Numbered from the stretch's first letter, positions 17,419-27,053 are shown. The stretch: DNA of 64,000 nucleotides from Bradyrhizobium algeriense (GCF_036924595.1 NZ_JAZHRV010000001.1:5890001-5954000), one strand, 5' to 3'. The notes: generated from the sequence alone by a model not told the origin. Translations and numbers: made by a program.

Positions 17419-17513
17419 CACAGAGTACGTGAGTTCCACAAGAGCCGGATTGGCGGGGATGGTCAAAAATCCCTACGTTGCGGCAACACCTCCAACGCCC
17501 GAATCAGTTGCCG

Positions 17514-19136
17514 ATGCCTGCTGCCGAAAACCTGATCAACGCGCCCGAATTCACCGTCTCGGAGCTGTCCTCCGCCCTGAAACGGACGGTGGAGGACGCC
17601 TATGGGCATGTCCGCGTCCGTGGCGAAATCTCCGGCTTTCGCGGGCCGCACTCCTCCGGCCACTGCTATTTCGCGCTGAAAGACGAGAGCGCCAAGATCG
17701 AGGCGGTGATCTGGAAGTTCGCCCACGCCCGGATGCGGTTCAAGCCGCAGGAGGGGCTCGAGGTCATCGCCACCGGCAAGCTCACGACCTATCCGGGCTC
17801 GTCGAAATACCAGATCGTCATCGAGGCGCTGGAGCCCGCCGGGATCGGCGCGCTGATGGCGCTGATGGAGGAGCGCAAGAAGAAGCTCGCGGCCGAAGGC
17901 CTGTTCGACGAGTCGCGAAAGCAATTGCTGCCGTGGCTGCCGGAGGTGATCGGCGTTGTCACCTCGCCGACGGGTGCGGTCATCAGAGACATCCTGCACC
18001 GGCTGCAGGACCGCTTTCCCCGCCGCGTGCTGGTGTGGCCGGTGAAGGTGCAGGGCGAAGGCTCGGCCGAGCAGGTGGCCGCCGCCATCCGCGGCTTCAA
18101 TGCGCTGCCGGAAGCGGGAAAGATTCCACGGCCGGATCTCCTGATCGTCGCGCGCGGTGGCGGCTCGCTGGAGGATCTGTGGTCGTTCAACGAGGAGATT
18201 GTGGTTCGCGCCGCCGCCGACAGCATGATCCCGCTGATCTCGGCCGTCGGCCACGAAACCGATATCACGCTGATCGATTTCGCCGCCGACAAGCGCGCGC
18301 CGACGCCGACGGCCGCCGCTGAAATGGCGGTTCCGGTGCGCAGCGAATTGTTCGTCGAGGTCGAGAGTCTGGCGCGGCGCACGATGGTGTGCTGGCAGCG
18401 CGGGCAGGAGAGCCGCCGCAACGAATTGCGCGCAGCCGCCCGCGCCCTGCCCGGAGCGAGCGAACTGCTCGCAATCCCCAGGCAGCGGCTGGATCACCTC
18501 GGCGCCGCCCTGCCCCGCGGCTTGAAGGCCAATACGCATGCCCATCACCGCCGCTTTTCGCATCTGAGCGCCGGCCTGACGCTGAAGGTTTTGCGCGGGC
18601 AGGTTGCCCAGGCCGATCATCGCCTCACGGTGTCGGGCGAACGCATCCGGCTGTCCGCCCGCGCGCTACTGCGCAACCGGCGCGAACGCTTTGCCGGGCT
18701 CGAGGTCAGGTTGAAGGCCTCAAAACTCTCCAACGCCCAGGCGCAACGCAATGCGATCGCGCGCGACCGCGAACGTGCGCAACGGCTGGCCGAGCGCGCC
18801 CGCCGCGCGCTTCTGACCGCTCTGCAGCGCCTCGACGCGCGGGTCGCCCATAGCGGCCAATTGTTGGCGGCGCTGTCCTACCGCGGCGTGCTCGCGCGCG
18901 GCTTTGCCCTGGTGCGCGACGAACATGGCCACGCCGTGCATGCCGCCGCCGCGATCGGACCGAGCGCGCATCTGTCGATCGAATTCGCCGACGGCCGCGT
19001 CGGCGCCACCGCGGATGCCGATCGGCCGCAGGCCACGGCGCCCGCCGCGGGTACGCCGAAAGCGGGGCTGCATGAGGCGAAGCCGGCGGCGCCGAAGCGC
19101 GCGGCTAAGCCGGTTGATCAGGGCAGCCTCTTCTAG
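17514..19136 (+). CDS. xseA: Exodeoxyribonuclease VII large subunit
   Basis: Degrades single-stranded DNA from both ends together with the small subunit XseB, which is not in this window. 540 residues from the ATG at 17514 (a TTG 36 bases upstream is less likely). Order: OB-fold (about 12-105, [23 protein letters not shown], then GEISGF and GHCYFALKD), and the catalytic region with [33 protein letters not shown] and the conserved [21 protein letters not shown] long helical region and an Ala/Pro/Lys-rich tail follow. The stop TAG overlaps the stop of the convergent hydrolase gene (CTAG at 19133-19136). Confidence 0.96.
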   Translation: MPAAENLINAPEFTVSELSSALKRTVEDAYGHVRVRGEISGFRGPHSSGHCYFALKDESAKIEAVIWKFAHARMRFKPQEGLEVIATGKLTTYPGSSKYQIVIEALEPAGIGALMALMEERKKKLAAEGLFDESRKQLLPWLPEVIGVVTSPTGAVIRDILHRLQDRFPRRVLVWPVKVQGEGSAEQVAAAIRGFNALPEAGKIPRPDLLIVARGGGSLEDLWSFNEEIVVRAAADSMIPLISAVGHETDITLIDFAADKRAPTPTAAAEMAVPVRSELFVEVESLARRTMVCWQRGQESRRNELRAAARALPGASELLAIPRQRLDHLGAALPRGLKANTHAHHRRFSHLSAGLTLKVLRGQVAQADHRLTVSGERIRLSARALLRNRRERFAGLEVRLKASKLSNAQAQRNAIARDRERAQRLAERARRALLTALQRLDARVAHSGQLLAALSYRGVLARGFALVRDEHGHAVHAAAAIGPSAHLSIEFADGRVGATADADRPQATAPAAGTPKAGLHEAKPAAPKRAAKPVDQGSLF

Positions 19137-19966
19137 CGCGCCAGCCACTCCGTGACGCGTCGCTGCGCGTCCTTGCGCGCGTCCGCATCCGTGCCGATAT
19201 GACCGCGTTCGGGCAACGCGGCGTCGGAGCCTGCGATCGCACGTAGCGGAAGGTTGGCGCGGTCAAAATCGTGGGATGCGCCGGGATAGACCACGATCTG
19301 CGCCAGCGCGCTGCGGCCACGGGCCTCCTCCACCACCTGGCGGCAGGCCTGTGGCGAACTGACGTCGTCCTGCGCGCCGATCAGCAGCAGCGTCGGCACC
19401 CGCGTGCTCCAGCCGAGGCCGGAGGAGATCCGGCAGTCCGGATAGAATGCGATGGCCGAGCGGAAGTCCGGTTCGATACCGCGCGCCGACGATTGCGGAC
19501 GCACCGCCCACAGAACCGCGCTGGCGCCGTTCGCCCATCCCATCAGGCTGATCCGGTCACGCGCGGCCCAGGATTGCTGCGACAGCCATTGCCGCGACGC
19601 GTTGACGTCAGCCACCCGCTCGCGGCGGGCGAGCACGCGGCGCTCCTTGTCGCGGCATTGCGGGCCGAGCTCACGCGAGCCATAACTGTCCGGCAACAGC
19701 ACCGCATGACCGGTCTTCAACAGCTGTTCCGCCCAGTCGCGGTAGCGCGGCTGCACCGGCTCGGACTGCCCGCCCAATCCGCCGCAGCCATGCAGCGCGA
19801 TCACGGTGGGAAACGGGCCGTCACCATCAGGCTTGTAGAGCTGGGCATGCAGGGTCAGACCGGTCGCCGGGATATCGACCTGGCGCGGGGCCGGCAATTG
19901 CGCGGCACCGGCCGTGCAGGTCGGCGCAAGGAGCGTCAGGAATAGCGTTGCGGACAACAGGCGCAT
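19133..19966 (-). CDS. Secreted dienelactone hydrolase-family protein, nucleophile position occupied by alanine
   Basis: 277 residues with a signal peptide ([20 protein letters not shown], cleavage near AAQ). The fold is that of dienelactone hydrolases: [12 protein letters not shown] (about 55-66), a nucleophile elbow, [13 protein letters not shown] with the acid (about residues 191-203) and GASHDFD with the base histidine. The elbow reads MGWANGAS, so residue 145 is Ala (codon GCG) where a serine or cysteine nucleophile is expected; one base change from TCG would explain it. The rest of the triad is intact. Either the enzyme is inactive, or it has another role. It shares its stop region with xseA. 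Confidence 0.8.
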   Translation of the reverse strand: MRLLSATLFLTLLAPTCTAGAAQLPAPRQVDIPATGLTLHAQLYKPDGDGPFPTVIALHGCGGLGGQSEPVQPRYRDWAEQLLKTGHAVLLPDSYGSRELGPQCRDKERRVLARRERVADVNASRQWLSQQSWAARDRISLMGWANGASAVLWAVRPQSSARGIEPDFRSAIAFYPDCRISSGLGWSTRVPTLLLIGAQDDVSSPQACRQVVEEARGRSALAQIVVYPGASHDFDRANLPLRAIAGSDAALPERGHIGTDADARKDAQRRVTEWLAR

Positions 19967-20151
19967 CGGTCTCTGTCGGATCGGTATGACGCTGCGGGCA
20001 CGTTAAAATTCACGCTATCATGCACCTCGGCACAAAATCATCACAAGTAGGTCAGTTTCCGGGGCGGACAGTACGACCTATTTATGATAGATCGAATTTT
20101 GGAAAATATACTTAAGGCCAGCCCGTGCGCGGCCAATCGGAGAGTTTGACG

Positions 20152-20379
20152 GTGCTCAATAAATTCGGTCCCTCGGGCCATGGCGAAGCGCAGGTGCAAT
20201 ATCTGGACGGCGATTTCCGCGTGATCTCGCCAGGAACCTATGTGCGCTGCGCCATCACCGACGTGCGGATCCCGCTCGACGAATTGAAGTACTGGAGCGT
20301 CGACCTGCAGGAGGCCTATTCGGTCCCGACCGCCGTGCTGCAGCGGCATTTTCCCGGCGCGCTGAAGACTCAGGGCTGA
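20152..20379 (+). CDS. DUF2093 family protein
   Basis: Small conserved alphaproteobacterial protein of unknown function, 75 residues from the GTG at 20152, which has CGGAGAG 7 bases upstream (an earlier GTG at 20125 would add nine residues). Recognised by LNKFGPSGHGEAQVQYLDGD, then FRVISPGTYVRCAITDVRIP and LDELKYWSVDLQEAY. In Rhizobiales it commonly neighbours lpxK, as here. No catalytic motif is visible. Confidence 0.88.
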   Translation: MLNKFGPSGHGEAQVQYLDGDFRVISPGTYVRCAITDVRIPLDELKYWSVDLQEAYSVPTAVLQRHFPGALKTQG

Positions 20380-20382
20380 GCC

Positions 20383-20511
20383 GTAGGGTGGGCAAAGGCG
20401 CATCGCGCCGTGCCCACCATCTATCGTCGAGCATTGTCTTGAAGGGTGGGCACGCGGAGCCTGTCATCGGGCGCGCATTCGCGCGACCCGTTGGCTTTGC
20501 CCACCCTTACG
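20383..20511. repeat. Dispersed palindromic repeat, 'GTAGGGTGGGCA' family
   Basis: Left arm GTAGGGTGGGCAAAGGCG, right arm GGCTTTGCCCACCCTTAC, inner GTGCCCACCAT and AGGGTGGGCAC. It lies between convergent DUF2093 and lpxK. The right terminus includes the TAA stop of lpxK (minus strand, 20507-20509). Confidence 0.88.
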
Positions 20512-21520
20512 GTTTCTCCCGCGCCTTGAACAGCCGGTCAGCGACGAACTTCTGCAGCAGCGCCGCGTCGTCGAATTCGAGCGTTACGCCGAACGGCACG
20601 ATCTGCTTTGCCCAATCCGGCAGGCTGCCGCCGTGCCGCAGCCGCGCCAGATCCTTTTCCGTCGTCACCAGCGTCAGCGCCTCGCCTCTCGCCTCGGCGA
20701 TCAGGCTTTCGATCTCAGCTTGCGAATACGGGTGATGATCGGCGAAGGCGCGCTGCCCGACCACTTCGATGCCGCTGGCTCGCAGCGTGTTGAAGAATCG
20801 GGTGGGATCGCCGATGCCGGCAAACGCCAGCGCGCGCTTCCCCCGAAGCCGCGCGACCTGCGCCTCATCCGGCTTCAGATGCGCTGATAACACCGGCTTG
20901 CCTTGCGCCGCGATCTCGGCCGCAACCTGCTCTGCAGCACTGCCGTTGCCGACGATGATGAGCGCGTCGGTGCGCGCCAGTTGCGGCTGCAGCGGCGCGC
21001 GCAGCGGGCCCGCGGGAAATACCTGCCCGTTGCCTATTCCGCGCTCGCTGTCGATCACGATCAACGACGCATCCTTGACGACCGCCGGGCTCTGAAAGCC
21101 GTCGTCCATCAGGATCACGGTGGCGCCTCGCGACCGCGCCAGCGGCACGCCGTCCGCGCGCTTGCGCGACACCACGACCGGCAAATGGCCTGCCAGCATC
21201 AGCGGCTCGTCGCCGACATCGGAAGCTGCGTGCCTGGCAGGATCGACCCTGACCGGGCCGCGCAATTCGCCGCCATAGCCGCGGCTGAGCACGACCGGCG
21301 TCTCGCCGAGGTCGCGCAACAGCTTCGCCAGCGCCAGCACGGTCGGCGTCTTGCCGGCGCCGCCGACGTTATAATTGCCAACGCAGAGCACCGGAATGCC
21401 GGCGTTCAATCCCTTGCGCCGCAGGCGCTGTGCGGCGATGGCTCCGTAGAGTGCGGCGAGCGGTTTCAGGAGATGCGAATTGAGCGAGGCCGGGCCGTGC
21501 CAGAAGCCAGGCTCACGCAT
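20507..21520 (-). CDS. lpxK: Tetraacyldisaccharide 4'-kinase
   Basis: Phosphorylates the 4' position of the lipid A disaccharide at the inner membrane. 337 residues. The N-terminus begins MREPGFWHGPASLNSHLL, followed by a hydrophobic helix (about 18-31) and the P-loop G48-NYNVGGAGKTP with K57. LSRGYGGELRGPVRVDP (about 80-96), VILMDDGFQSPAVVKD and FAGIGDPTRFFNTLRASG are all LpxK signatures. It overlaps the end of waaA by 8 bases, so the two are cotranscribed and coupled. The stop codon lies in a dispersed repeat. Confidence 0.96.
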   Translation of the reverse strand: MREPGFWHGPASLNSHLLKPLAALYGAIAAQRLRRKGLNAGIPVLCVGNYNVGGAGKTPTVLALAKLLRDLGETPVVLSRGYGGELRGPVRVDPARHAASDVGDEPLMLAGHLPVVVSRKRADGVPLARSRGATVILMDDGFQSPAVVKDASLIVIDSERGIGNGQVFPAGPLRAPLQPQLARTDALIIVGNGSAAEQVAAEIAAQGKPVLSAHLKPDEAQVARLRGKRALAFAGIGDPTRFFNTLRASGIEVVGQRAFADHHPYSQAEIESLIAEARGEALTLVTTEKDLARLRHGGSLPDWAKQIVPFGVTLEFDDAALLQKFVADRLFKAREKP

Positions 21521-22799
21521 TGGCGGCTCCCATCTCGATCCGCAACTGCAACAGATACGGCTCGAGCGCGGAGAGCGTCCGCTCCAGCGCGCCGCCGAGC
21601 TGCCCGACCACGCGCTCGGACGCAGTCAGCACGGCTTCGCGCGCCTTGGGATCCGCGAGCATCTGCCCGAACTGCTTGACCAGCATTTCCTGCGTATCGG
21701 CCAGCCGCGCACCGCCGGCGGAATCGAGGGCTTCATAGACGTCGGTGAAATTGAAGACGTGGGGGCCGTGGATGACCGACGCACCGAGCTTGATCGCCTC
21801 GATCGGATTTTGTCCGCCATGCTCGACTAGCGATCCGCCCATGAACACGATCGGCGCCAGCCGGTAGAACAAGCCCAGTTCGCCCATGGTGTCGGCGACA
21901 TAGATGTCGGTCGTGGCGGTAGGCAAATCCTCGTGCGAGCGCAAGGTCGGATTGAGGCCGGAAGCTGCGATCATGCGCGCGATGGCCTCGCCGCGATCGG
22001 GATGCCGCGGCACGATCACGGTCAACAGCTTTGGAAAATAGCCGGCGAGCGTGCGATGGGTTTCCGTCAGGATTTCCTCTTCGCCTGGATGCGTGGAGGC
22101 CGCGACCACCACCGGGCGGCCGCGCGTCATCGACATCAACATATCCAGTTTGTTGCCGTCGGCCGGCGGCGCAGGAACGTCGAGCTTGAGATTTCCCGTG
22201 ACGATGACGTTGCGGCTGCCAAGCGCGGTAAAACGATCCGCATCGGTCTGCGATTGCGCCAGGCAGACTTCGAACTTGCCAAGCAGTGCCGAGATGGTCC
22301 CCGCGACCCGGCGCCAGCGCGGAAACGAGCGCTGAGACATCCGTCCGTTGATCAGCACCATCGGCAGCCGCCGCGCAGCGCTCGACAGGATCAGGTTCGG
22401 CCAAAGGTCGGATTCGATGAACAGCGCCAGCGAGGGCCGCCAGTGATCGAGAAACCGCGCGACGTAGCGTGGCGAATCATAGGGCACATATTGATGGATG
22501 ACGTCAGTGGGGAACCGCTTGGCGACGATCGCAGCCGAAGTCACCGTGCCCGAGGTTAGGAGGATGCGCAGGTTCAAGGCCCGCAGCCGCTCGATCAGCG
22601 CCGCCGCCGCCAGCACCTCACCGACGCTGGCGCCATGAATCCACACCAGCGGCCCGGTGGGCCGGATATCGGCGCTCAGACCGCGGCGCTCGCCGACCCG
22701 CGCCGGATCTTCCTTGCCGAGCTTCAACCGCCGGCTGATCAACGCTGGTGACAGCGGTACCATCGCGGACGACAGTTTCCGGTAGACGCGCAACGTCAT
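21513..22799 (-). CDS. waaA: 3-deoxy-D-manno-octulosonic acid (Kdo) transferase
   Basis: GT-B glycosyltransferase (GT30) that adds Kdo to lipid IVA. 428 residues from the ATG at 22799, ten bases after the upstream stop; a longer frame to 22853 would overlap that gene. Landmarks: WIHGASVGEVLAAAALIERL with the catalytic glutamate, LLTSGTVTSA, YVPYDSPRYVARFLDHWRPS, VASTHPGEEE, VIVPRHPDRG, and the donor site FMGGSLVEHGGQNPIEA. Part of the block cysQ-DUF4170-DUF374-waaA-lpxK. Confidence 0.96.
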   Translation of the reverse strand: MTLRVYRKLSSAMVPLSPALISRRLKLGKEDPARVGERRGLSADIRPTGPLVWIHGASVGEVLAAAALIERLRALNLRILLTSGTVTSAAIVAKRFPTDVIHQYVPYDSPRYVARFLDHWRPSLALFIESDLWPNLILSSAARRLPMVLINGRMSQRSFPRWRRVAGTISALLGKFEVCLAQSQTDADRFTALGSRNVIVTGNLKLDVPAPPADGNKLDMLMSMTRGRPVVVAASTHPGEEEILTETHRTLAGYFPKLLTVIVPRHPDRGEAIARMIAASGLNPTLRSHEDLPTATTDIYVADTMGELGLFYRLAPIVFMGGSLVEHGGQNPIEAIKLGASVIHGPHVFNFTDVYEALDSAGGARLADTQEMLVKQFGQMLADPKAREAVLTASERVVGQLGGALERTLSALEPYLLQLRIEMGAANA

Positions 22800-22809
22800 C
22801 GGCAGCGAA

Positions 22810-23523
22810 TTAGCCAAGAGCGGCCTCCGGACGCCCGACGGCCTTATAGGCACGACGAGTCGCTTCGTTCAGATAAGATTCTACCTGAAGACGCAGCTTT
22901 TCCATAGTCTCGGCATCGGCATCCGGCGGCACGTATACATGTTCAATGCCTACCACCGCACCGCGCCCGAAGGGCAAATTGATGGTGGTGGAGTCCCAGT
23001 TCTTCAACCGGATGAACCTGGAGGTCACCATTGCAAACGGCATGATCGGCCGGCCGGACTCCCGCGCCAGCATGATGATGCCCAGCCCCACCACCCGCGC
23101 CCGTTTTGGCACGTCGGCGGTGGTTGCGACGTTCCACTTGTCCTCCAGAGCCTGCAGCATTTCCCTGAAGGCGCCGACGCCGCCCTTGCGGTGAAAGGCG
23201 CCGCCATGATCGCCGGAGCCTCGGATGGTTCCGATGCCGAGCCGCTCGGCAGCAATGGCGTTGAACTCGCCGTCGCGATGTCGCGAAATCAGGACCTTGG
23301 CGCGGTAGCTCTCCTTGGTCTTGATGAACGGCGTCATCAAATGCTGGCCGTGCCAGAACGCGAAGATGGCCGGCATCTCCGGCTCGACGATGTCATAGAC
23401 GTCGGCAGGCTCATAGGTGAAGCGGTTGGTCAGCCAGACCAGCCGCAGATATTCGGCCGCGAGCACACCCAGCGCGCGCTGAACCCAGCTGCTGCGCAGC
23501 AAATCGCGAAGGAATCGTTTCAA
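22810..23523 (-). CDS. DUF374 lysophospholipid acyltransferase-family protein
   Basis: 237 residues; probably an inner-membrane acyltransferase linked to lipid A or lysophospholipid metabolism. Family signs: FAFWHGQHLMTPF (about 54-66, H-x-x-x-x position of the acyltransferase motif), ISRHRDGEFNAIAAERLG, GTIRGSGDHGGAFHRKGG and ITPF-like RPIMPFAMVTSRF. The frame opens on TTG at 23523, 12 bases after the DUF4170 stop; no better start lies before the conserved region. Position next to waaA is conserved in Rhizobiales. Exact acyl substrate unknown. Confidence 0.88.
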   Translation of the reverse strand: MKRFLRDLLRSSWVQRALGVLAAEYLRLVWLTNRFTYEPADVYDIVEPEMPAIFAFWHGQHLMTPFIKTKESYRAKVLISRHRDGEFNAIAAERLGIGTIRGSGDHGGAFHRKGGVGAFREMLQALEDKWNVATTADVPKRARVVGLGIIMLARESGRPIMPFAMVTSRFIRLKNWDSTTINLPFGRGAVVGIEHVYVPPDADAETMEKLRLQVESYLNEATRRAYKAVGRPEAALG

Positions 23524-23535
23524 CTGCAGGACTTC

Positions 23536-23784
23536 TTAACTGGAGGACTTCGTGTCTTGACCTGGATCGAGCAGCCGGTGGAGGTGAACCACGAAGTAGC
23601 GCATGTGGGCGTTGTCCACGGTCTGCTGCGCCTTCGCCTTCCAGGCCGCGAGCGCGGATGCGTAGTTGGGATACACGCCGACGATATCGACCTGGTCGAG
23701 ATCCTTGAACGTGACGTGTTCGAGATCGGTCAACTCGCCGCCGATGACGAGATGAAGCAATTGCTGCGGGGCACTATCTGGCAT
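23536..23784 (-). CDS. DUF4170 family protein
   Basis: 82-residue soluble protein of unknown function, recognised by LLHLVIGGELTDLEHVTFKD, VDIVGVYPNYASALAAWKAK and HMRYFVVHLHRLLDP. It is typical of the alphaproteobacterial cysQ-waaA-lpxK neighbourhood. The segment VYPNYASALAAWKAKAQ resembles a small sporulation-repeat-like fold, but I would not assign a role. It is followed within 12 bases by the DUF374 gene. Confidence 0.9.
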   Translation of the reverse strand: MPDSAPQQLLHLVIGGELTDLEHVTFKDLDQVDIVGVYPNYASALAAWKAKAQQTVDNAHMRYFVVHLHRLLDPGQDTKSSS

Positions 23785-23877
23785 GATGGTCTTTCCTAAC
23801 GAGGTGCCCGGCAGGCGAGAGCGGCAACGTATATCGCGGCGTGGACGGGATGATCTGTGGCACGGATTTCGACCGAT

Positions 23878-24687
23878 TCAGGGCAGCGGACGATTTCGGA
23901 AATGCTCGACAATGCGCGCATGCCGATCGTATCCCGCCGCCACCAGCACCCCGTGCACCACTTCCCGGCGATTATACTCAATCGCATCCCCCGAGAGCGC
24001 GGTCATTCTACCATTCGCTTCCTGCACGATCAAATTCGCCGCGGCAAGATCCCAGTCGCGGCTCTGACCGCCTGCAAAAGCGGCATCGAGGCTGCCGTCG
24101 GCGACCCGGCACAGCCGAAGCGCCAGCGATCCGATCCGCGGATGCAGCGTAATCTCATCCGGTGACGAACTCAGCCGCTGCACCAGCGGCTTCGGGCCGG
24201 CCATGCGGGAAAAATCGAGCTCGTGGCCCGCGGCCGCACGCACAGGCCTTTCGTTGCGCGTGGTGCCCTGCCCGCGAACTGCGAAGAAGAATTCGTCGCT
24301 GGCGGGAGCGAACACCGCCCCCAGCACCGGTGCCGACCCCCCAACCAGCGCCACGCTCACGCACCAGTCCTCGCGGCCGGCAAGATAGGCGCGGGTGCCG
24401 TCGATCGGGTCGACGATCCAGACCAGTTCCTTGCCGAGACGGCTGTCATCATCGACGCTTTCTTCCGACAGCCAGCCATAATCCGGCGTCGCCGCGCGCA
24501 GCCGCCGCTCGACGAGGTCGTTGACGGCGATGTCGGCCTCGGAGACCGGCGACGAGGCGCCCTTGATCCAGTTCTTCAGTTCGGTGCGAAACAGCGACAA
24601 GGCCAGCGCGCCGGCCTCGCGCACGGTATCCCTCAGCAGCGCGGCATCGCGCGCCCAGATCGCGTCGGCGATATCAGCGTCCGCCAA
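23878..24687 (-). CDS. Inositol monophosphatase-family phosphatase, CysQ-like (3'(2'),5'-bisphosphate nucleotidase)
   Basis: 269-residue Mg/Li-dependent phosphatase. Metal site 1: WLSEESVDDDSR (Glu-Glu) and WIVDPIDGTRAYLAGREDW (DPIDGT, about residues 92-97); metal site 2: RDWDLAAANLIVQEANGRM. CysQ-type proteins hydrolyse adenosine 3',5'-bisphosphate from sulfate activation; inositol phosphatase activity is the alternative. The start is an unusual TTG at 24687, supported by GAGGG 7 bases upstream and by a 14-base overlap with the end of pmbA, so translation is coupled. Confidence 0.88.
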   Translation of the reverse strand: MADADIADAIWARDAALLRDTVREAGALALSLFRTELKNWIKGASSPVSEADIAVNDLVERRLRAATPDYGWLSEESVDDDSRLGKELVWIVDPIDGTRAYLAGREDWCVSVALVGGSAPVLGAVFAPASDEFFFAVRGQGTTRNERPVRAAAGHELDFSRMAGPKPLVQRLSSSPDEITLHPRIGSLALRLCRVADGSLDAAFAGGQSRDWDLAAANLIVQEANGRMTALSGDAIEYNRREVVHGVLVAAGYDRHARIVEHFRNRPLP

Positions 24688-26029
24688 GCGTCAGGCCCTC
24701 GATACGCAGTGTCGGCGCGTTGACGCCGTAGCGGAATTCCAGGTCGTTGGCCGCGACCAGCGATTTGAACATCGGCAGCAGATGGCCCGCGATCGTCACC
24801 TCGCTAACGGGGTAAGTGATCTCGCCGTTCTCGATCCAGAAGCCGGAAGCGCCGCGGCTGTAATCGCCGGTCACGCCGTTGACGCCGGAGCCGATCAGGT
24901 CGGTGACGTAAAAGCCCTGCTTGATGTCAGAGATCAGTTGCTTCGGCGTCATCTCGCCGGGCTCGAGGTGCAGATTATACGATCCCGGCGACGGCGAAGA
25001 CGAGACGCCGCGATGGGCATGCCCCGTGGTGACCAGCCCGAGTTCGCGCGCGGTCGCGCAATCGAGCAGCCACGTGGTCAGCACCCCCTCGTCGATGAGC
25101 GCGATCTTCTTCACCCTTACACCCTCGGCATCGAAGGTCTGCGACCGCAGGCCGCGCACCCGCAAGGGATCGTCGATGATGCGGATGTTCTTCGCGAACA
25201 GCTGCTCGCCCATCCGGTCTTTCAGAAAGCTGGTCTTGCGCGCGATCGAGGCGCCGTTGATGGCGCCGACAAGATGACCGACCAGCGATCCCGACACCCG
25301 GGGATCGTACACCACCGGCACCTTGCAGGTCTCGACCTTGCGCGGATTGGCCCGCGCCACGGTGCGTTCTCCCGCGCTGCGGCCGACGCTTTCGGGCGAA
25401 GCGAGGTCGGACGCATGGGGTGCCGAGGTGAAATCGTAATCGCGCTCCATGCCGGTGCCTTCGCCCGATATCGCAGTCATCGAGATGCCGTGGCTGGAAC
25501 GCAAATAGGAGCCGTGGAAGCCGGTCGAGGTCACCAGCACCATGCCGCCGATGCCGCTCGAGGCGGACGCGCCGCCTGATTTGGTAACGCCCTTGACCGC
25601 CATGCCTGCGGCTTCGGCCTCGCAGGCGCGGCGTTCCAGTTCGGACGTCGAGGGAACCTCGCGGTCGAGCAGATCGAGATCGGCGAACTCGCGCGCCAGC
25701 AGCGACGGATCGGCGAGACCGACATATTTGTCGTCAGGCGCAACGCGGGCCATCGCGACCGCCCGCTCGGCGAGTTTTGCGACGCCATCGCCGGAAATAT
25801 CGTTGGTGGAGACCACGGCCTGGCGTTGCCCGACCAATACGCGCAATCCGACATCGTCGCCTTCGGAGCGCTCGGATTCCTCGACCCGGCCCTCACGCAC
25901 TTCGACACCCTGCGAGACGCCGCGGACCGCAACCGCATCTGCGGCGTCCGCGCCAGCGCGCTTGGCGGCCTCGACCAGCCGCTGCGCCAGCGTCGAGAGC
26001 GCCGATTGGTCGAACAGACCGGAGGTCAT
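24674..26029 (-). CDS. pmbA: TldD/PmbA family metalloprotease
   Basis: About 451 residues from the ATG at 26029 (a frame opening at 26095 is possible). PmbA acts with TldD to process peptides such as microcins and to degrade CcdA-like proteins. Signatures: ALSTLAQRLVEAAKRAGADA, EGDDVGLRVLVGQRQAVVST, VYDPRVSGSLVGHLVGAING, and the glycine-rich end LHLEPGEMTPKQLISDIKQG, VTDLIGSGVNGVTGDYSRGA and GFWIENGEITYPVSEVTIAG. TldD carries the zinc site; PmbA lacks HExxH as here. First gene of the pmbA-cysQ-like unit. Confidence 0.93.
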   Translation of the reverse strand: MTSGLFDQSALSTLAQRLVEAAKRAGADAADAVAVRGVSQGVEVREGRVEESERSEGDDVGLRVLVGQRQAVVSTNDISGDGVAKLAERAVAMARVAPDDKYVGLADPSLLAREFADLDLLDREVPSTSELERRACEAEAAGMAVKGVTKSGGASASSGIGGMVLVTSTGFHGSYLRSSHGISMTAISGEGTGMERDYDFTSAPHASDLASPESVGRSAGERTVARANPRKVETCKVPVVYDPRVSGSLVGHLVGAINGASIARKTSFLKDRMGEQLFAKNIRIIDDPLRVRGLRSQTFDAEGVRVKKIALIDEGVLTTWLLDCATARELGLVTTGHAHRGVSSSPSPGSYNLHLEPGEMTPKQLISDIKQGFYVTDLIGSGVNGVTGDYSRGASGFWIENGEITYPVSEVTIAGHLLPMFKSLVAANDLEFRYGVNAPTLRIEGLTLGGR

Positions 26030-26354
26030 GTCGGAAGTCTTCGAAAGCGGCGAAGCGGTGGATGGTGAAGAGTTCACAAACAAAATCCCTGACATTGAAG
26101 AGGGCGGGAACGCAAATCGACAAGGCCCTCAGATGTGCCTGATTCACGGGGATTTCAAGCATTTTGCGCTGCCAAATGCCAAACAATTTCGGCATTTGGG
26201 CAAGGTCTCGTCAATCATGCGTGCCAAGGTCTTGTCAATCATGCGGGAAGATCCAGGGCGGGTGACGTCTCCTTAACCAGGCTTTTTAAGGCGAAACGGA
26301 AACGCTTCCGCTAAGGTCTCGCGTATCGACCGGGAACATAATCCCGGCGGGGAG

Positions 26355-26891
26355 ATGAGAGCCGTGAGGCGTCAAACAGCAATAAGCGGGATCAATCCCG
26401 CCGGGTCGAGCCGTGTCATGCGGCTCGACCCTCTTTCTCTGCCGCTTAGCTTCCATGCGCACGATACCCGCGCAGACGGCGGCGTGCGGAGGGTAGAACT
26501 TCATCGCGAGCGTGTCGTGCTGCACCGTGCCGTCAAGGGCATGCGGATGGCAATCAACGTCCGCGTCAGCGACTTTCTCGGCGTCGCGCTGCGTGGTCTC
26601 GACGACGCGCAGATGCTCGTGCTGGCGCATCGCGATCCGTCGCTGAACATTCCCTTGTGCGTGAGCTCCGACCACGACGAGATCGCCACCGCCTGGCAAA
26701 TGTGGAGCGACATCCTCGCGCTGCCGCTGTTGGCGGAAGAAGATGACAACAGCGAACCGGCCGCCCGCCGCCGCCGCCACAACGCGATCCGCGCCCGCCG
26801 CCCGAAATTTCTGGTGCGCCGCCGGGGCGGTAATTTGCTCAACACTGACACCGTTCATCGGGACGAGCGCGAGATCATCGCACGGGATTGA
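26355..26891 (+). CDS. DUF6101 family protein
   Basis: 178-residue conserved Bradyrhizobium-type protein of unknown function. The core is DPLSLPLSFHAHDTRADGGV, RVVLHRAVKGMRMAINVRVS, FLGVALRGLDDAQMLVLAHR and PSLNIPLCVSSDHDEIATAW, resembling a PilZ-like small beta domain only loosely. The C-terminus is very basic (EPAARRRRHNAIRARRPKFL). The ATG at 26355 follows GGCGGGGAG closely; an ATG at 26418 is an alternative. I prefer this strand over the antisense frame because the protein reads as a compact domain. Confidence 0.75.
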   Translation: MRAVRRQTAISGINPAGSSRVMRLDPLSLPLSFHAHDTRADGGVRRVELHRERVVLHRAVKGMRMAINVRVSDFLGVALRGLDDAQMLVLAHRDPSLNIPLCVSSDHDEIATAWQMWSDILALPLLAEEDDNSEPAARRRRHNAIRARRPKFLVRRRGGNLLNTDTVHRDEREIIARD

Positions 26892-26970
26892 GACTAAGCG
26901 CGCCCTTCGCTGCATGCTGACTGTCATACCGCCGCGCGCATGTGGGGGTATCCAGTACGCTACGCCCTAT

Positions 26971-27053
26971 CCACGTCATTGCGAGCGTAGCGAAGCAATC
27001 CATGCCTCAATGTGGGGATAGATGGATTGCTTCGCTGCGCTCGCAATGACGTG
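26971..27053. repeat. Dispersed palindromic repeat, 'CGTCATTGCGAGCG' family
   Basis: Near-perfect inverted repeat: CCACGTCATTGCGAGCG...CGCTCGCAATGACGTGG outside, AAGCAATCCAT/ATGGATTGCTT inside. It is the uninterrupted form of the element at 11605-11717. The following 27100-27200 holds other repeat debris (GGGTGCTTGCTGCACCC and ATCCGGGCTACGA). No other gene is seen between 26891 and 27246. Confidence 0.9.

Noticed and set aside
26286..26927. Minus-strand frame of 213 codons
   Set aside because: Antisense to the DUF6101 gene, which reads as a compact conserved protein.
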